The notes: generated from the sequence alone by a model not told the origin. DNA of 59,394 nt from Clostridia bacterium (GCA_017398585.1 JAFQFS010000087.1:1-59394); one strand, 5' to 3'; positions 8,478 to 17,322 are shown, counted from the stretch's first letter. Translations and numbers: made by a program.

Positions 8478-10589
8478 ATGGCATCCGCCCCCAGAGGTCA
8501 GGGCGATAACAGCGGAAACTTTTTTGTCCGTCTTGTTCGCGCCAGCATCATACTGACTGCCCTCGACCGGTTCTGCGCATACATTTATCACCTCATCAAG
8601 ACCGGGTTCTTCGGGTATATCTTCAGCGGCTACCGCGGTGAGCTGAACGCCCCGCTTTTTTCCGGTCTCCGGAGATCCAAGACGTCCCGCCACTTCGCGG
8701 AACTGCGGTACGGTCTGTGCCGGCGGATCGAATCCAGTGTGATTCTGAACGGCATCACGTATTTCGGAAAATACCTGCTCGGATGCCGCCTGCGCTGTTA
8801 CGGCGCATTCTTTGCCTCCTTCGGGTTCTATACCGCCTTTTCCGCCTATCTGTATTCCATGTTTTCGGGCGACCTCGCCTCGGTTGCGGATCATCCGTAC
8901 ATCCTTCCGGCGTTGGTCATGCTCCTTGCCTCCATCCCCCTCGTTATGTCCAAACGGACCCTTTCCCAGTCCCTGCGTGAGACCCTGTTCGGCCGCTTCG
9001 TCATGCTGGCCACCGGCTTCACCGCAGAAGACATCGCGGACACGCTCGGCGCGGGCGGACATCAGGGAATCCCCTTCCTCTTCGGCATTATCTGCGGCGC
9101 CATGACCTACTTTGTTTCGCCGGTTTATATCCTCCTCGGAATGGCGGCGCTGCTGTGGCTCTATCTGGTCATGATCCGTCCGGAACTCGGCGTACTGACG
9201 CTGTTCTTCGCGATGCCGTTGTTCCCGACCATGCTCCTCGGTGCAGTCACCGCCTACACGGTGTTCTGTACTTTTATCAAGTTCCTCCGCGGCAAGCGGA
9301 TCCTCCGGATCGAACCCATCGACATCACCGTGATGGCGTTTGCCGTTCTTCTGTTTTTCGGCGGGACCGTCTCTCTGTCCGAACAGTCGCTCAAGCCGGC
9401 GCTCCTGATGGTCTGCTTCATTTTCGGTTATTTCCTCACCGTCGGACTGATGACCACCCGTGCGTGGCTCGTCCGCTGCTCGACGGCGTGCGTGCTCTCC
9501 GCCACCCTCGTTTCACTCTACGGTATTTTCATGTACTTTACCGGCGGCGGCTATTCCTCCTCCGCATGGCTTGACAGCGAAATGTTCTCCGGTATCGGCG
9601 GACGTGCCGTAGCGACCCTTGAAAACCCCAACATGCTCGGTGAATACCTCATTCTCATCATTCCGATCGCGGTCGGCATGCTGATCGGACGCGGGGAAGG
9701 ACTCCGCCGCATCCCGGCATTTTTCTGCATCGGCATCATGGGTGTCTGCCTCATCCTCACGTGGAGCCGCGGCGCATGGCTCGGCCTGATCTTCGCCGCT
9801 CTCCTCTTCCTGTTCATGTGGCACCGCCGCTCCGTCTGGGTGATCCTCGCAGGCATCGCATCCATTCCTGTCCTGCCGATGATCCTGCCGGCATCCATCG
9901 TCTCGCGCTTCACCAGCATCGGCAACATGACCGACTCGTCCACGTCCTACCGTGTGTACATCTGGCGTGCGACCATCAATATGATCGAGGACAACCTTAC
10001 CACCGGCATCGGCATCGGAGAAGGTGCATGGGACCGTCTGTATCCCCTGTACGCCTACCTCGGTGTGGAAGCCGCACCTCACTCGCATAACCTCTATCTG
10101 CAGATCTGGCTGGAACTCGGTATCATCGGACTTCTCGTCTTTGTCGTCTTCCTGTTCCTGCTGTACCAGTCCGGGTTCACGCTCTTCTCCCGCCTTGCCG
10201 GAGACAGCGACCTTTCCACTCCGGACCTTTCCGGCAGTCTCCTCCGCCGGAACCTGAGCGAAGGTCTGGATCTCCGCAGGGAACTTGAACGCAGCAAGAC
10301 CCAGCTCCGTCTCTCCACTGCCGCTCCCCTCTGCGGGATCTTCGCCGTCCTCGTGCAGGGCATGACCGACTATGCGTGGTACAACTACCGCCTGTACCTC
10401 ATGTTCTGGCTCGTCTGCGGACTGGCCTCCGCGTATGCGAGAAACGGCAGCAGCCAGATCCGTACTTCCTATACCAATACCTCCGAACATTTCAGCGCGG
10501 ATTTTCCGCTCGATACCGGAACCAAGAAGAAAAAAGTCAACACGGAACCCGAACGTACGGGAGACACCGAAGAAAGGAAAGAGAAATGA
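8478..10589 (+). CDS. O-antigen ligase family membrane protein
   Basis: The 703-residue product is a polytopic membrane protein of the Wzy/WaaL class, which polymerises or transfers lipid-linked glycans outside the membrane. An N-terminal stretch of about 190 residues with few helices comes first, then a block of about ten helices. The ligase-type segment includes NPNMLGEYLILIIPIAVGML and LTWSRGAWLGL, and a large loop contains the Arg/His-bearing PHSHNLYLQ motif. The C-terminus is a charged tail. In a Gram-positive the product is more likely a capsule, teichoic acid or exopolysaccharide than O-antigen. It is the first gene of a five-gene operon, overlapping the next start by 4 bp. Confidence 0.88.
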   Translation: MASAPRGQGDNSGNFFVRLVRASIILTALDRFCAYIYHLIKTGFFGYIFSGYRGELNAPLFSGLRRSKTSRHFAELRYGLCRRIESSVILNGITYFGKYLLGCRLRCYGAFFASFGFYTAFSAYLYSMFSGDLASVADHPYILPALVMLLASIPLVMSKRTLSQSLRETLFGRFVMLATGFTAEDIADTLGAGGHQGIPFLFGIICGAMTYFVSPVYILLGMAALLWLYLVMIRPELGVLTLFFAMPLFPTMLLGAVTAYTVFCTFIKFLRGKRILRIEPIDITVMAFAVLLFFGGTVSLSEQSLKPALLMVCFIFGYFLTVGLMTTRAWLVRCSTACVLSATLVSLYGIFMYFTGGGYSSSAWLDSEMFSGIGGRAVATLENPNMLGEYLILIIPIAVGMLIGRGEGLRRIPAFFCIGIMGVCLILTWSRGAWLGLIFAALLFLFMWHRRSVWVILAGIASIPVLPMILPASIVSRFTSIGNMTDSSTSYRVYIWRATINMIEDNLTTGIGIGEGAWDRLYPLYAYLGVEAAPHSHNLYLQIWLELGIIGLLVFVVFLFLLYQSGFTLFSRLAGDSDLSTPDLSGSLLRRNLSEGLDLRRELERSKTQLRLSTAAPLCGIFAVLVQGMTDYAWYNYRLYLMFWLVCGLASAYARNGSSQIRTSYTNTSEHFSADFPLDTGTKKKKVNTEPERTGDTEERKEK

Positions 10590-11071
10590 GCAAGAGAAAA
10601 TTGCGTTTCAATGCCATTGACGCACTGATCATCCTTGTGATCGCCGCTGCAGTTTTCGTCCTGCTGTATGTTTTTGTGTTCAGCGGACGCGGAACACAGA
10701 ATACAGCGGAAGTCAACTATACCACCATCAACTATGTTGTCGAGATCCAGAATCTCGACGAACACCTCGCAGAAGCCGTCAAAAAAGGGCAGCCGGTGGA
10801 AGATGCGGTAGAACGCAAGAAAATCGGTACGGTCAGCGGTGTCCAGCCGGTCAAGTATGAAAAGATCACATTCGACTCCCAGAACGGCGTGGAAATTGCC
10901 GCAGCCGTCGGGGGAAAGATCACGCTGAAGATCACCATCGAAGCACAGGCGATCGAGAGTGACCGTGCGTTCACCGTGGACGGATGCGAGATCCGCGTCG
11001 GCCAGCAGTACAGCCTGATCCTCCCCGACCTGTACGGGTTCGGTTACTGCACCGAAATAATCGCCAACTGA
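10586..11071 (+). CDS. DUF4330 family membrane-anchored protein (copy A)
   Basis: The 161-residue product has one N-terminal membrane helix (about 12-32) after a basic MSKRKLRFN, then an extracytoplasmic beta-rich domain. This matches the DUF4330 layout, whose function is unknown. The ATG overlaps the TGA of the upstream ligase gene (ATGA), which implies translational coupling. A second, diverged DUF4330 gene closes the same operon at 13124; both begin with a basic segment and an (A/L)D-x2-II helix start. The context suggests an accessory subunit for glycan polymerisation or export. Confidence 0.82.
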   Translation: MSKRKLRFNAIDALIILVIAAAVFVLLYVFVFSGRGTQNTAEVNYTTINYVVEIQNLDEHLAEAVKKGQPVEDAVERKKIGTVSGVQPVKYEKITFDSQNGVEIAAAVGGKITLKITIEAQAIESDRAFTVDGCEIRVGQQYSLILPDLYGFGYCTEIIAN

Positions 11072-11083
11072 CGGAGGTGCATC

Positions 11084-12310
11084 ATGACTCAGAATCAACT
11101 GTTGTACGGAATTGTCGCGCTCATCTGCGCCTCCCTTCTGGCATATGCCATGACGCCGATCGTACGTGTTCTTGCGTTCCGCATCGGTGCCGTGGACGTT
11201 CCGCTTGATAACCGGCGTATCCATAAAAAGCCCATGCCGCGTATCGGCGGTCTTGCCATCTACCTCAGTTTCACGCTGACCACCATAATTTTCTGCAAAC
11301 CGACTCCCGAGCTGACCACCATCTGGATCGGCGGCGGCGCACTTGTGATTCTCGGGATCCTCGACGACATTTACCGCCTCAACGCATGGCTGAAACTGAT
11401 CGTTCAGCTCGGCGTTGCGATTTTCGCTGTTGTGAACGGCTGTGTCATCGACCATATCAACCTCGGCGGTGTGTATGTTTCTCTCGGTGTGTTCAGCGCT
11501 CCGCTCACCGTCCTCTGGATCGCGGGTCTCACCAATGCCATCAACCTGATCGATGGTCTGGATGGTCTTGCGTGCGGCGTGTCGGCGATCTCGTCGATGT
11601 CCCTGCTCCTCGTTGTCATGCTGCAGGGTGACTTTGTCAGCGCAACCATCTGTGCGATTCTGCTCGGTTCCTGTCTCGGCTTCCTGCCGTTCAACTTTAA
11701 TCCTGCACGCATCTTCATGGGCGACACCGGCGCGCTGTTCCTCGGCTTTACACTTGCCGTGATCTCGGTCTTCGGTGTATTCAAGCTGCACGCAGTGCTG
11801 GCGTTCCTCGTCCCCTTCGCAATCTTTGCGCTGCCCCTGTTCGATACGCTGTTTGCGATCTGCCGCCGTATTCTCTCCGGCAAAAGTCCCTTTGCACCGG
11901 ACCGCGGACACATCCATCATAAGCTGATCGATATGGGGTTTACCCAGAAGGAATCCGTCAAGATTCTGTATGCCATCTGCGGCATTTTCGGGCTGGTGGC
12001 GGTTTTCTGTACCGAATCCATGTTCCATACCATGCGCGTAACCAAGTCCATTCTGATCGCGGTCATTGCGATGGGACTCTTCATTCTGAACTATATCATC
12101 CTCAAGGACCCCGACTGGCGGAAGCATTCCGGTCTGACCGAAGACGAGATGACCGTTTCGGAGTATATCAATGAACTTGATCCGGAAAAGGCAAGAAAAA
12201 TCGAAGCCCACAACGGCGGTCATGTGGAGAAAAAAGATGAATCCGCAAAAGAACCCGAACCCGCTCCGGAAGAAATGCGGGCGGACGTCGGGGACGAAGA
12301 ACAGAAATAA
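11084..12310 (+). CDS. Undecaprenyl-phosphate sugar-1-phosphate transferase (TagO/WecA-like)
   Basis: This family moves a sugar-1-phosphate, usually GlcNAc-1-P, from a UDP-sugar to undecaprenyl phosphate, the first membrane step of teichoic acid or capsule synthesis. The 408-residue product shows RRIHKKPMPRIGG (44-56), the catalytic DD pair at 94-95, NLIDGLDG (154-161), a NPARIFMGDTGA segment and the GHIHHK motif near 271-276. About ten helices precede a charged 60-residue tail rich in Glu and Lys. It lies 12 bp after DUF4330 copy A. It could also act on another amino sugar; the sequence alone cannot tell. Confidence 0.93.
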   Translation: MTQNQLLYGIVALICASLLAYAMTPIVRVLAFRIGAVDVPLDNRRIHKKPMPRIGGLAIYLSFTLTTIIFCKPTPELTTIWIGGGALVILGILDDIYRLNAWLKLIVQLGVAIFAVVNGCVIDHINLGGVYVSLGVFSAPLTVLWIAGLTNAINLIDGLDGLACGVSAISSMSLLLVVMLQGDFVSATICAILLGSCLGFLPFNFNPARIFMGDTGALFLGFTLAVISVFGVFKLHAVLAFLVPFAIFALPLFDTLFAICRRILSGKSPFAPDRGHIHHKLIDMGFTQKESVKILYAICGIFGLVAVFCTESMFHTMRVTKSILIAVIAMGLFILNYIILKDPDWRKHSGLTEDEMTVSEYINELDPEKARKIEAHNGGHVEKKDESAKEPEPAPEEMRADVGDEEQK

Positions 12311-12319
12311 GGAAATCAA

Positions 12320-13108
12320 ATGGATCCGAACGATATGCGTACTCCGGCAAAATACCGGGGTGTCAAGATCACATCCGGCGTTGTCCTTGCCGCTGTGACC
12401 GTCCTGATCGCGGTCCTGCTCATACTGCTTCTGAAGAAGACCGGCGTGATTCCGCCGTCTTTCCTGCAGTCTGTGTTCGGAAACGGTGAAACTGCGGAAC
12501 AGACCGAAGAGGTCGGAACAAGTGTACTCCCGGATTTTTCCGCAGACGCTGCTGCTGCCATCGAACATTACTACACCTTTTCGGTGGATCCCCGCGAAAC
12601 GCTGGCTGCGCTGACGGAACGGAATTCCTATGTCCGTGAGTTCCGCGTGATCAACTCTTACGGCGGGGAAGCGGACAGCCAGAAATATACCCTTACCGTA
12701 AGCGGAGACCGCTGCCGCCTCGAGTCCGACTTCAAAACCGTACTGTGCGACGGAACAACCACCTGTACCATCACGGACACTTACCGGACGAAACTGGACG
12801 GTACGGTATTCACTCCGGAAAATGAGATCGGCATCACCTCACTGGAGGACGTCAAAGCGATGGCGGAAAAGGGAAGCGTCACGTACCCCGGCCGCGGTAC
12901 GGACAACAAGACCCTGCTCATCGTATCGGAAAATGCGGAATCCGGCATCCTGTATGAATTTGCCGTCTCCATCGAGACCGGCATTGTGATGGCCGAGCGT
13001 TCCTACATCGGCGGTGAGCTGTACCGTGCGGTCATTACCGATTCGGTGGACATTTTCGCGGCAGATTCTCTTCCCGAAGATTATTTTGAAATTCCCATGG
13101 AACCATGA
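12320..13108 (+). CDS. Membrane-anchored protein of unknown family in the polymer operon
   Basis: The 262-residue product has a cytoplasmic N-terminus of about 20 residues, one membrane helix (about 22-43) and an outer domain of about 200 residues. I do not recognise a named family with certainty. The outer part has many short beta strands, with a late segment (GILYEFAVSIETGIVMAER...YFEIP) that resembles the final strands of LolA/RseB-type lipid-binding half-barrels; this is a weak resemblance by eye. The start lies 9 bp after the tagO-like stop. If the fold is right, it could hold a lipid-linked intermediate; this is inference only. Confidence 0.75.
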   Translation: MDPNDMRTPAKYRGVKITSGVVLAAVTVLIAVLLILLLKKTGVIPPSFLQSVFGNGETAEQTEEVGTSVLPDFSADAAAAIEHYYTFSVDPRETLAALTERNSYVREFRVINSYGGEADSQKYTLTVSGDRCRLESDFKTVLCDGTTTCTITDTYRTKLDGTVFTPENEIGITSLEDVKAMAEKGSVTYPGRGTDNKTLLIVSENAESGILYEFAVSIETGIVMAERSYIGGELYRAVITDSVDIFAADSLPEDYFEIPMEP

Positions 13109-13123
13109 CGATTGGAGATCATT

Positions 13124-13636
13124 ATGAATAAAATAAAAAAACAGCGCATCGGCGCATTGGATGTATTCATCATCGTGGCTGTTCTGGTCTGTGCGGTCAG
13201 CGTTGGCCTCCGCATGTTCATGACGCGGAACTCCGACCTCGACAAGAATGTTCAGCTTGACAACTATATCGTTTCCTTTAAGGTCATGGGCATCCGTGAC
13301 TCCTCGGCGAAAAACTATCTCCGGCAGGGAACGAACTTCTATCTCGACGAAAACGATGCCTTCTTCGGCACCCTCCGCGAAGGCGTTGCCACCAACGATG
13401 CCGAGACGTATTACGACATGCCGGACGGTACCGTCGTCCTCGCGCCGAATACGGCTACGGGCGACCAGTACCGCGTCGATGCGGAATGCAGCCTTGACGT
13501 CACAGGAAAAATGGACGCAAACGGCTATTTTCTCCTCGGCGGCAACAAATACATCGGCATTAACAAGGAACTCCTGATCTACAGCAAATACCTTTCGATC
13601 ACCGTCATCGTAACGGACATTACGAAGGCACAATAA
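13124..13636 (+). CDS. DUF4330 family membrane-anchored protein (copy B)
   Basis: The 170-residue product repeats the architecture of copy A: basic MNKIKKQR, one membrane helix (about 12-32), then an outer beta-rich domain. I chose ATG 13124 because TTGGAGA lies just upstream; an in-frame TTG at 13112 sits inside that RBS and is unlikely. It is the last gene of the operon and a strong terminator follows. The two DUF4330 copies share layout more than sequence, so they probably have distinct roles, perhaps as a heteromer. Confidence 0.82.
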   Translation: MNKIKKQRIGALDVFIIVAVLVCAVSVGLRMFMTRNSDLDKNVQLDNYIVSFKVMGIRDSSAKNYLRQGTNFYLDENDAFFGTLREGVATNDAETYYDMPDGTVVLAPNTATGDQYRVDAECSLDVTGKMDANGYFLLGGNKYIGINKELLIYSKYLSITVIVTDITKAQ

Positions 13637-13644
13637 AGCAAGAT

Positions 13645-13678
13645 AAAAAGTGACTGCGGAATTCCGCAGTCACTTTTT
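13645..13678. terminator. Bidirectional terminator
   Basis: A near-perfect palindrome AAAAAGTGACTGCGG with its complement carries A- and T-runs on its outer ends. It separates the plus-strand polymer operon from the convergent minus-strand gene ending at 13695. Confidence 0.92.
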
Positions 13679-13694
13679 ATCTGTTATCAGGCAA

Positions 13695-14495
13695 TTAAAG
13701 TTCCAGAGCAGCGCCGACGGGGTAGTGGTCGGAAACGGTGATGCCGTTTACTTCGTCGTCCATCTTCATCGTACGTGCAGGTTCCGCGTACGGGAGGTTG
13801 GAGAAGACGTAGTCGATCTTGATCTGAACCTTTTCGGGATTGTTGTTGTGGAAGGTGAAGCCGGCGGGTTCGGTCATGTCGGCCAGCTTTTCGCCCGCAC
13901 CGGTGAACTTCAGGATGGTCTTGATGACAGGGCTGTCGGGCGTTGCGTTCATGTCGCCGGTCAGGATCACGGGCATCGGCCACTTCTTGTAGTCTTCCGC
14001 CATGCGGTTGAGGATCACGGTGATTCCCTGCGCCTGTGCGATCGGTCCTACGTGGTCGAGGTGGGTGTTGTAGTGGCGGAACAGCTTTCCGTTTTCCTTG
14101 CAGCGAAGGGTAGCGGCAACGCAGATTCTCGGGCAGTCGGACTGGTCGGTCACGAAACGGGTACCGGGGATGCCGGGCGTATCGGACAGCCAGAACATGT
14201 TCAGGTCGAGCAGGTCAAACTTGTCCTTCTTGAACATGATGACGTTGCTTTCGCCGAGCAGGTTCGCGTCACGTCCGAGACCGCATACCTGATAATCCGG
14301 AAAATTGTCGATCAGCCACTGACGCTGAGCGGGCATGGTTTCCTGGAACCCGATGATGTCCGCCTCGTATGCCGGAAGCTTTTCCTTGATGATCTCACGG
14401 CGTACCGCAAAGCATCTCGGATTTCCGGAGGAAGCACCGCCGTCCGCGCGTCCGTCCGTCCAGATGTTGAATGAAAATACACGAAGTTCGCTCAT
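13695..14495 (-). CDS. Endonuclease/exonuclease/phosphatase (EEP) family hydrolase
   Basis: The 266-residue product has the EEP fold motifs: LRVFSFNIW at the N-terminus, IIGFQET (metal-binding Glu), HYNTHLDH, LTGDMNATPDSP and the C-terminal SDHYPVGA catalytic pair. There is no signal peptide, so it should act in the cytoplasm. Such stand-alone enzymes cleave phosphodiesters or phosphomonoesters of unknown substrates. The RBS AAGGAGGAAA lies upstream of the ATG. It is monocistronic; a palindromic element (14528) and its own promoter (14654) lie upstream. Confidence 0.92.
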   Translation of the reverse strand: MSELRVFSFNIWTDGRADGGASSGNPRCFAVRREIIKEKLPAYEADIIGFQETMPAQRQWLIDNFPDYQVCGLGRDANLLGESNVIMFKKDKFDLLDLNMFWLSDTPGIPGTRFVTDQSDCPRICVAATLRCKENGKLFRHYNTHLDHVGPIAQAQGITVILNRMAEDYKKWPMPVILTGDMNATPDSPVIKTILKFTGAGEKLADMTEPAGFTFHNNNPEKVQIKIDYVFSNLPYAEPARTMKMDDEVNGITVSDHYPVGAALEL

Positions 14496-14527
14496 GATTT
14501 TCCTCCTTATTGGGAAGTGAAGTTATT

Positions 14528-14580
14528 GGGGAGGAACTTTTTGAAAAAAGTTCCTCCCCAACCCCCTCTTCCAAAACTTT
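14528..14580. repeat. Dispersed palindromic element, half copy
   Basis: The stem GGGGAGGAACTTTTT pairs fully with its complement (14528-14559) and is followed by ACCCCCTCTTCCAAAACTTTT. Compared with other copies, AGGA replaces AAAA in one arm and TCCT replaces TTTT in the other, so pairing is kept. It lies between the promoter and start of the EEP gene, so on the minus strand it would be in that gene's leader, unlike most copies. Confidence 0.88.
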
Positions 14581-14653
14581 TGGACGAATAAGAAACAGGG
14601 TATGGTGCGGAAATTTAGTTCAAAAAGGTTCTGTCCCGTTTGATGTTGAAAAT

Positions 14654-14682
14654 ATTATAGCACGAAATTCCCGCTGAAACAA
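14654..14682 (-). promoter_or_regulatory. Promoter of the EEP hydrolase gene
   Basis: On the minus strand TTGTTT (14682-14677) and TATAAT (14659-14654) are 17 bp apart. The leader to the ATG at 14495 would be about 150 nt and would include the palindromic element at 14528. Confidence 0.6.
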
Positions 14683-14695
14683 GAGATTTCGTGCT
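14659..14695. terminator. Hairpin downstream of the FkbM gene
   Basis: AGCACGAAAT (14659-14668) pairs with ATTTCGTGCT (14686-14695) around a 17-nt loop. The T-run follows on the plus strand, whereas on the minus strand an AT-rich segment follows. It probably ends the minus-strand FkbM transcript while overlapping the EEP promoter. Confidence 0.55.
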
Positions 14696-14717
14696 GTTTT
14701 TTCATTATTATCTTATA

Positions 14718-15800
14718 TTATCTTATCCCGCGGACCGCAAATAAATTCAGGTCCCACATAGGAATGCAGGGGACACGCCGCAGGTACAGCCGGTGTTCCG
14801 GCAGAAGAGAATGAACTTCGTTCACGAGCGCGTACAGGTCGTCCGTGCGGTGGTACAGCGATACTGCCATGTTCGGACGGCACCGACGGATCGTCTTCTC
14901 CGCGCCCTTCAGTGCGCTTTCCTCCGCACCTTCCACGTCGAGCTTGATGAGATCGATGTCCGCACCGTCGCAGATTGTGTCGATCGTGCGCATGGGCACG
15001 GTCTTTCCGCTCGCGCGGTGATTCTGTCCGTCTTTTCCGGAACCACGGCTGCCGGACGAAACGTATTCCATCTCGCCGTCGCGGTCAAACAGTGCCGCGT
15101 TGACCGGAATCACTTCCGCACGGCTTTCCGCTTCCGCATATGCCGACAGCTTCACGAACGTTTTCGGATCCGCTTCCACTGCGAGAATCTTCTCCGGATG
15201 AATTCCTTCGATGAATTCCGCCGCACTGTCGCCTTTGAACGCACCACCGTCGAGCATCGTGCCGATGGTCTTCCCGCCGAACAGCTCCGCAAGACTGCGT
15301 ACCGCATCGCCGGTGTCGGTCAGATACGCCGTTTTTCCGGTCAGCCGGAAGTTGACGGCGTCATAAAACAGCTTCCGCGAAACATCATCCGCAAACAGCG
15401 CCGCCGTCTGTTCAAGAACGTCACGGTGTTCCGCAAAATACGCCATGTCGAACAGTTCACCGCCGTACAGCGGAACGTCGGGGATCCGCAGATCGTGCTT
15501 CCGGTCGAGGAAAAAAATAAATTCCTTCACCGAATCCAGTGTCGTGCCGAACGCGAGCAGAATGACGATGTCGTCCCCGTATTCCGCGGCGACATCCGAA
15601 TACGACCGCACGTGATACCCGTGAAAATACCGGTCGCGCACGAATCCGTCCGACGCGAACACGCCGGTCAGCGTCACATTGTATTTTTCAAGCGCCGCAA
15701 GGATTTTGTCGCCGCCGTTGCCCGTCCCGTACAGAAAGACCGGACGTGTTTCCGCGGCAAGCTCGTCCCACAGCGAAACATTCACAAACTCCATCGTCAT
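14718..15800 (-). CDS. FkbM family SAM-dependent methyltransferase
   Basis: The 360-residue product has an N-terminal Rossmann-like part (about 1-160, with FLYGTGNGGDKIL) and a C-terminal FkbM methyltransferase domain. The SAM-binding motif is seen as MLDGGAFKGDSAAEF and the later LIKLDVEGAEESALKGAE. FkbM enzymes O-methylate sugars or polyketides; the target here is unknown. Its ATG overlaps the TGA of the amidohydrolase gene upstream (ATGA at 15797-15800), so the two are cotranscribed and coupled. A second in-frame ATG lies two codons later. The N-terminal half resembles the nucleotide-sugar-binding part found in glycan-modifying proteins; this is inference. Confidence 0.9.
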   Translation of the reverse strand: MTMEFVNVSLWDELAAETRPVFLYGTGNGGDKILAALEKYNVTLTGVFASDGFVRDRYFHGYHVRSYSDVAAEYGDDIVILLAFGTTLDSVKEFIFFLDRKHDLRIPDVPLYGGELFDMAYFAEHRDVLEQTAALFADDVSRKLFYDAVNFRLTGKTAYLTDTGDAVRSLAELFGGKTIGTMLDGGAFKGDSAAEFIEGIHPEKILAVEADPKTFVKLSAYAEAESRAEVIPVNAALFDRDGEMEYVSSGSRGSGKDGQNHRASGKTVPMRTIDTICDGADIDLIKLDVEGAEESALKGAEKTIRRCRPNMAVSLYHRTDDLYALVNEVHSLLPEHRLYLRRVPCIPMWDLNLFAVRGIR

Positions 15801-16624
15801 TTTCCGAACTCATCCGCGTAGGAGAGGAACCGCATCGCGTTGTTCCAGAGAATATCCTCGCGCTGCCTGTCCGTCAGGTCGATCCGGAAGAAGCGTTCCA
15901 GCTCTTCCGGCGTGTTCATGACCGGATAGTCCGTTCCGAACATGACCTGTTCATGCCCGAGCTTACCGATGATCTCCTTCGCCTTTTCCGGCGTCATTGC
16001 CCAGAGCGCGGACGAGGTATCGTACCATACGTTTTCGCGTCCGGCAAGCAGATCCACGGCGTTGTCCCACGCCTTGTAGCCGCCCAGATGCGCCGCAACG
16101 ACCACAAGGGAAGGGAACTTTTCAAGCACGTCCACGAGCTTTGCAGCCTCCGAGAAGCGGTACTGCGGGCGATCGTCGCCCATGTGCAGGTACAGCCGCA
16201 TTCCCTTCGCCTGCATGATCTCATACAGCGGGAGCATGCGCGGGTCGTTGATGTCGACCTCCTGAATGTCAGGATGGATCTTCACACCGCAGAGTCCGAG
16301 TCCGATGCAACGTTCGATCTCGCCTTCGAAATCCGGATAATCCTGATACATTCCCGCAAAACCGTAGGTTTTGAACCCGTGCGAACGGGAGAGCTTCACC
16401 AGTTCCGCGATGGAGGAGTTGACCTTAGGAACCTGGTGGGCATTGGTCGCGACGGAGAAGAGCAGATACCCGCCGACATTGTTTTCCGCTGCCTGCGATT
16501 CGAGGTGCGCGTAGGTGCCTTTGCCGTAAACGGTGAAGTTGTAGAACTTCCCGAGATTGACGCAGGCCTTCTCGGAGATGGCTTCCGGGTAGGTGTGCGT
16601 GTGAATATCAAATACTTTGAACAT
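15797..16624 (-). CDS. Amidohydrolase-family metal-dependent hydrolase
   Basis: The 275-residue product belongs to the amidohydrolase-2 type TIM-barrel hydrolases. It has FDIHTHTYPEA with metal ligands His8 and His10, a mid-barrel GVKIHPDIQ (Lys/His), LYLHMGDD and LVVVAAHLGG with further His ligands, and a late FGTDYPV with the catalytic Asp. The substrate cannot be told. It is the first gene of a two-gene operon with the FkbM methyltransferase. The start at 16624 gives the expected N-terminal strand. The divergent HIT gene begins 72 bp away. Confidence 0.9.
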   Translation of the reverse strand: MFKVFDIHTHTYPEAISEKACVNLGKFYNFTVYGKGTYAHLESQAAENNVGGYLLFSVATNAHQVPKVNSSIAELVKLSRSHGFKTYGFAGMYQDYPDFEGEIERCIGLGLCGVKIHPDIQEVDINDPRMLPLYEIMQAKGMRLYLHMGDDRPQYRFSEAAKLVDVLEKFPSLVVVAAHLGGYKAWDNAVDLLAGRENVWYDTSSALWAMTPEKAKEIIGKLGHEQVMFGTDYPVMNTPEELERFFRIDLTDRQREDILWNNAMRFLSYADEFGK

Positions 16625-16636
16625 AATGTTTACCCT

Positions 16637-16665
16637 TGATTTTTCCCTGCGTGTGTGGTAGAATA
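16637..16665 (+). promoter_or_regulatory. Promoter of the HIT gene
   Basis: TTGATT at 16637-16642 and TAGAAT at 16660-16665 are spaced by 17 bp. AAGGAGA at 16683-16689 is the RBS for the ATG at 16697. Confidence 0.75.
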
Positions 16666-16696
16666 TTGAAAAACAACTCGTTAAGGAGACTCAAAA

Positions 16697-17032
16697 ATGG
16701 ATTGCCTTTTCTGTAAGATCATCGCGGGAGACATCCCGTCGGCCAAAGTGTATGAAGACGACGATATGTACGCGTTCCGCGACATCAATCCCGAAGCACC
16801 GTGCCACGTTCTGGTGGTACCCAAGAAGCACATCGCATCCGCAGACGAAATAGGAGCGGACAACAGCGCGATCGTCGCAAAAATCTACGAAAAAATTCCG
16901 GAAATCGCCCGCCTCGGCGGCGTAAAGAACGGCTACCGCGTCGTCACCAACTGCGGTCCCGATGCCGGCCAGACCGTCTTCCACCTGCACTTCCACATCC
17001 TCGGCGGCGCAGTTCTCGGAAAAATGGCTTAA
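16697..17032 (+). CDS. HIT (histidine triad) family nucleotide-binding protein
   Basis: The 111-residue product is a HinT-like hydrolase of nucleoside phosphoramidates. The histidine triad is seen as HLHFHILGG, with His96, His98 and His100. The N-terminal CLFCKII is typical of the bacterial HinT group. Length matches the family. It is monocistronic, with its own promoter, and is followed by a full-length palindromic element that separates it from the convergent aspartokinase gene. Confidence 0.96.
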   Translation: MDCLFCKIIAGDIPSAKVYEDDDMYAFRDINPEAPCHVLVVPKKHIASADEIGADNSAIVAKIYEKIPEIARLGGVKNGYRVVTNCGPDAGQTVFHLHFHILGGAVLGKMA

Positions 17033-17051
17033 TTGAAGAAATAGAGTTTGC

Positions 17052-17314
17052 GGGGAAAAACTTTTTGGAAAAAGTTTTTCCCCAAGTTAATTTATTAACT
17101 TGTCACCCCATTTTCAAAAACTTTTATACGAAAAGGAGAAACATAGTTGAGTGCAGATTTGAAGTACCTGAATTTTGTTAAGCTGACAAAATTACGTATA
17201 CGAACGCTCTGCACAAACTCAGTCTGTCTTTTCAGTTTAAAGTTTTTTGGAAGGGTGTCCGGTTCCGACTTGCAGAGCAAGTCGGGGAAAACTTTTTTCA
17301 AAAAAGTTTTCCCC
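17052..17314. repeat. Dispersed palindromic element, full-length copy (263 bp)
   Basis: A hairpin unit at 17052-17083 (GGGGAAAAACTTTTT stem) and a second at 17284-17314 (GGGGAAAACTTTTTT stem) form the two ends. Inward from each lie tail sequences that are reverse complements in outline (CCCCATTTTCAAAAACTTTT near 17106-17125 and AAAGTTTTTTGGAAGGG near 17241-17257). GTGCAGA (17151-17157) and TCTGCAC (17208-17214) frame the centre. The whole is a nested imperfect palindrome between the convergent HIT and aspartokinase genes. It has the build of a non-autonomous mobile element or a two-sided terminator. No coding potential was found inside. Confidence 0.88.
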
Positions 17315-17322
17315 GAAAAACT

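Noticed and set aside
10469-12568. Minus-strand open frame of 699 codons across the glycan operon
   Set aside because: The overlapping plus-strand genes have clear families, coupled starts and a promoter; this frame has none.
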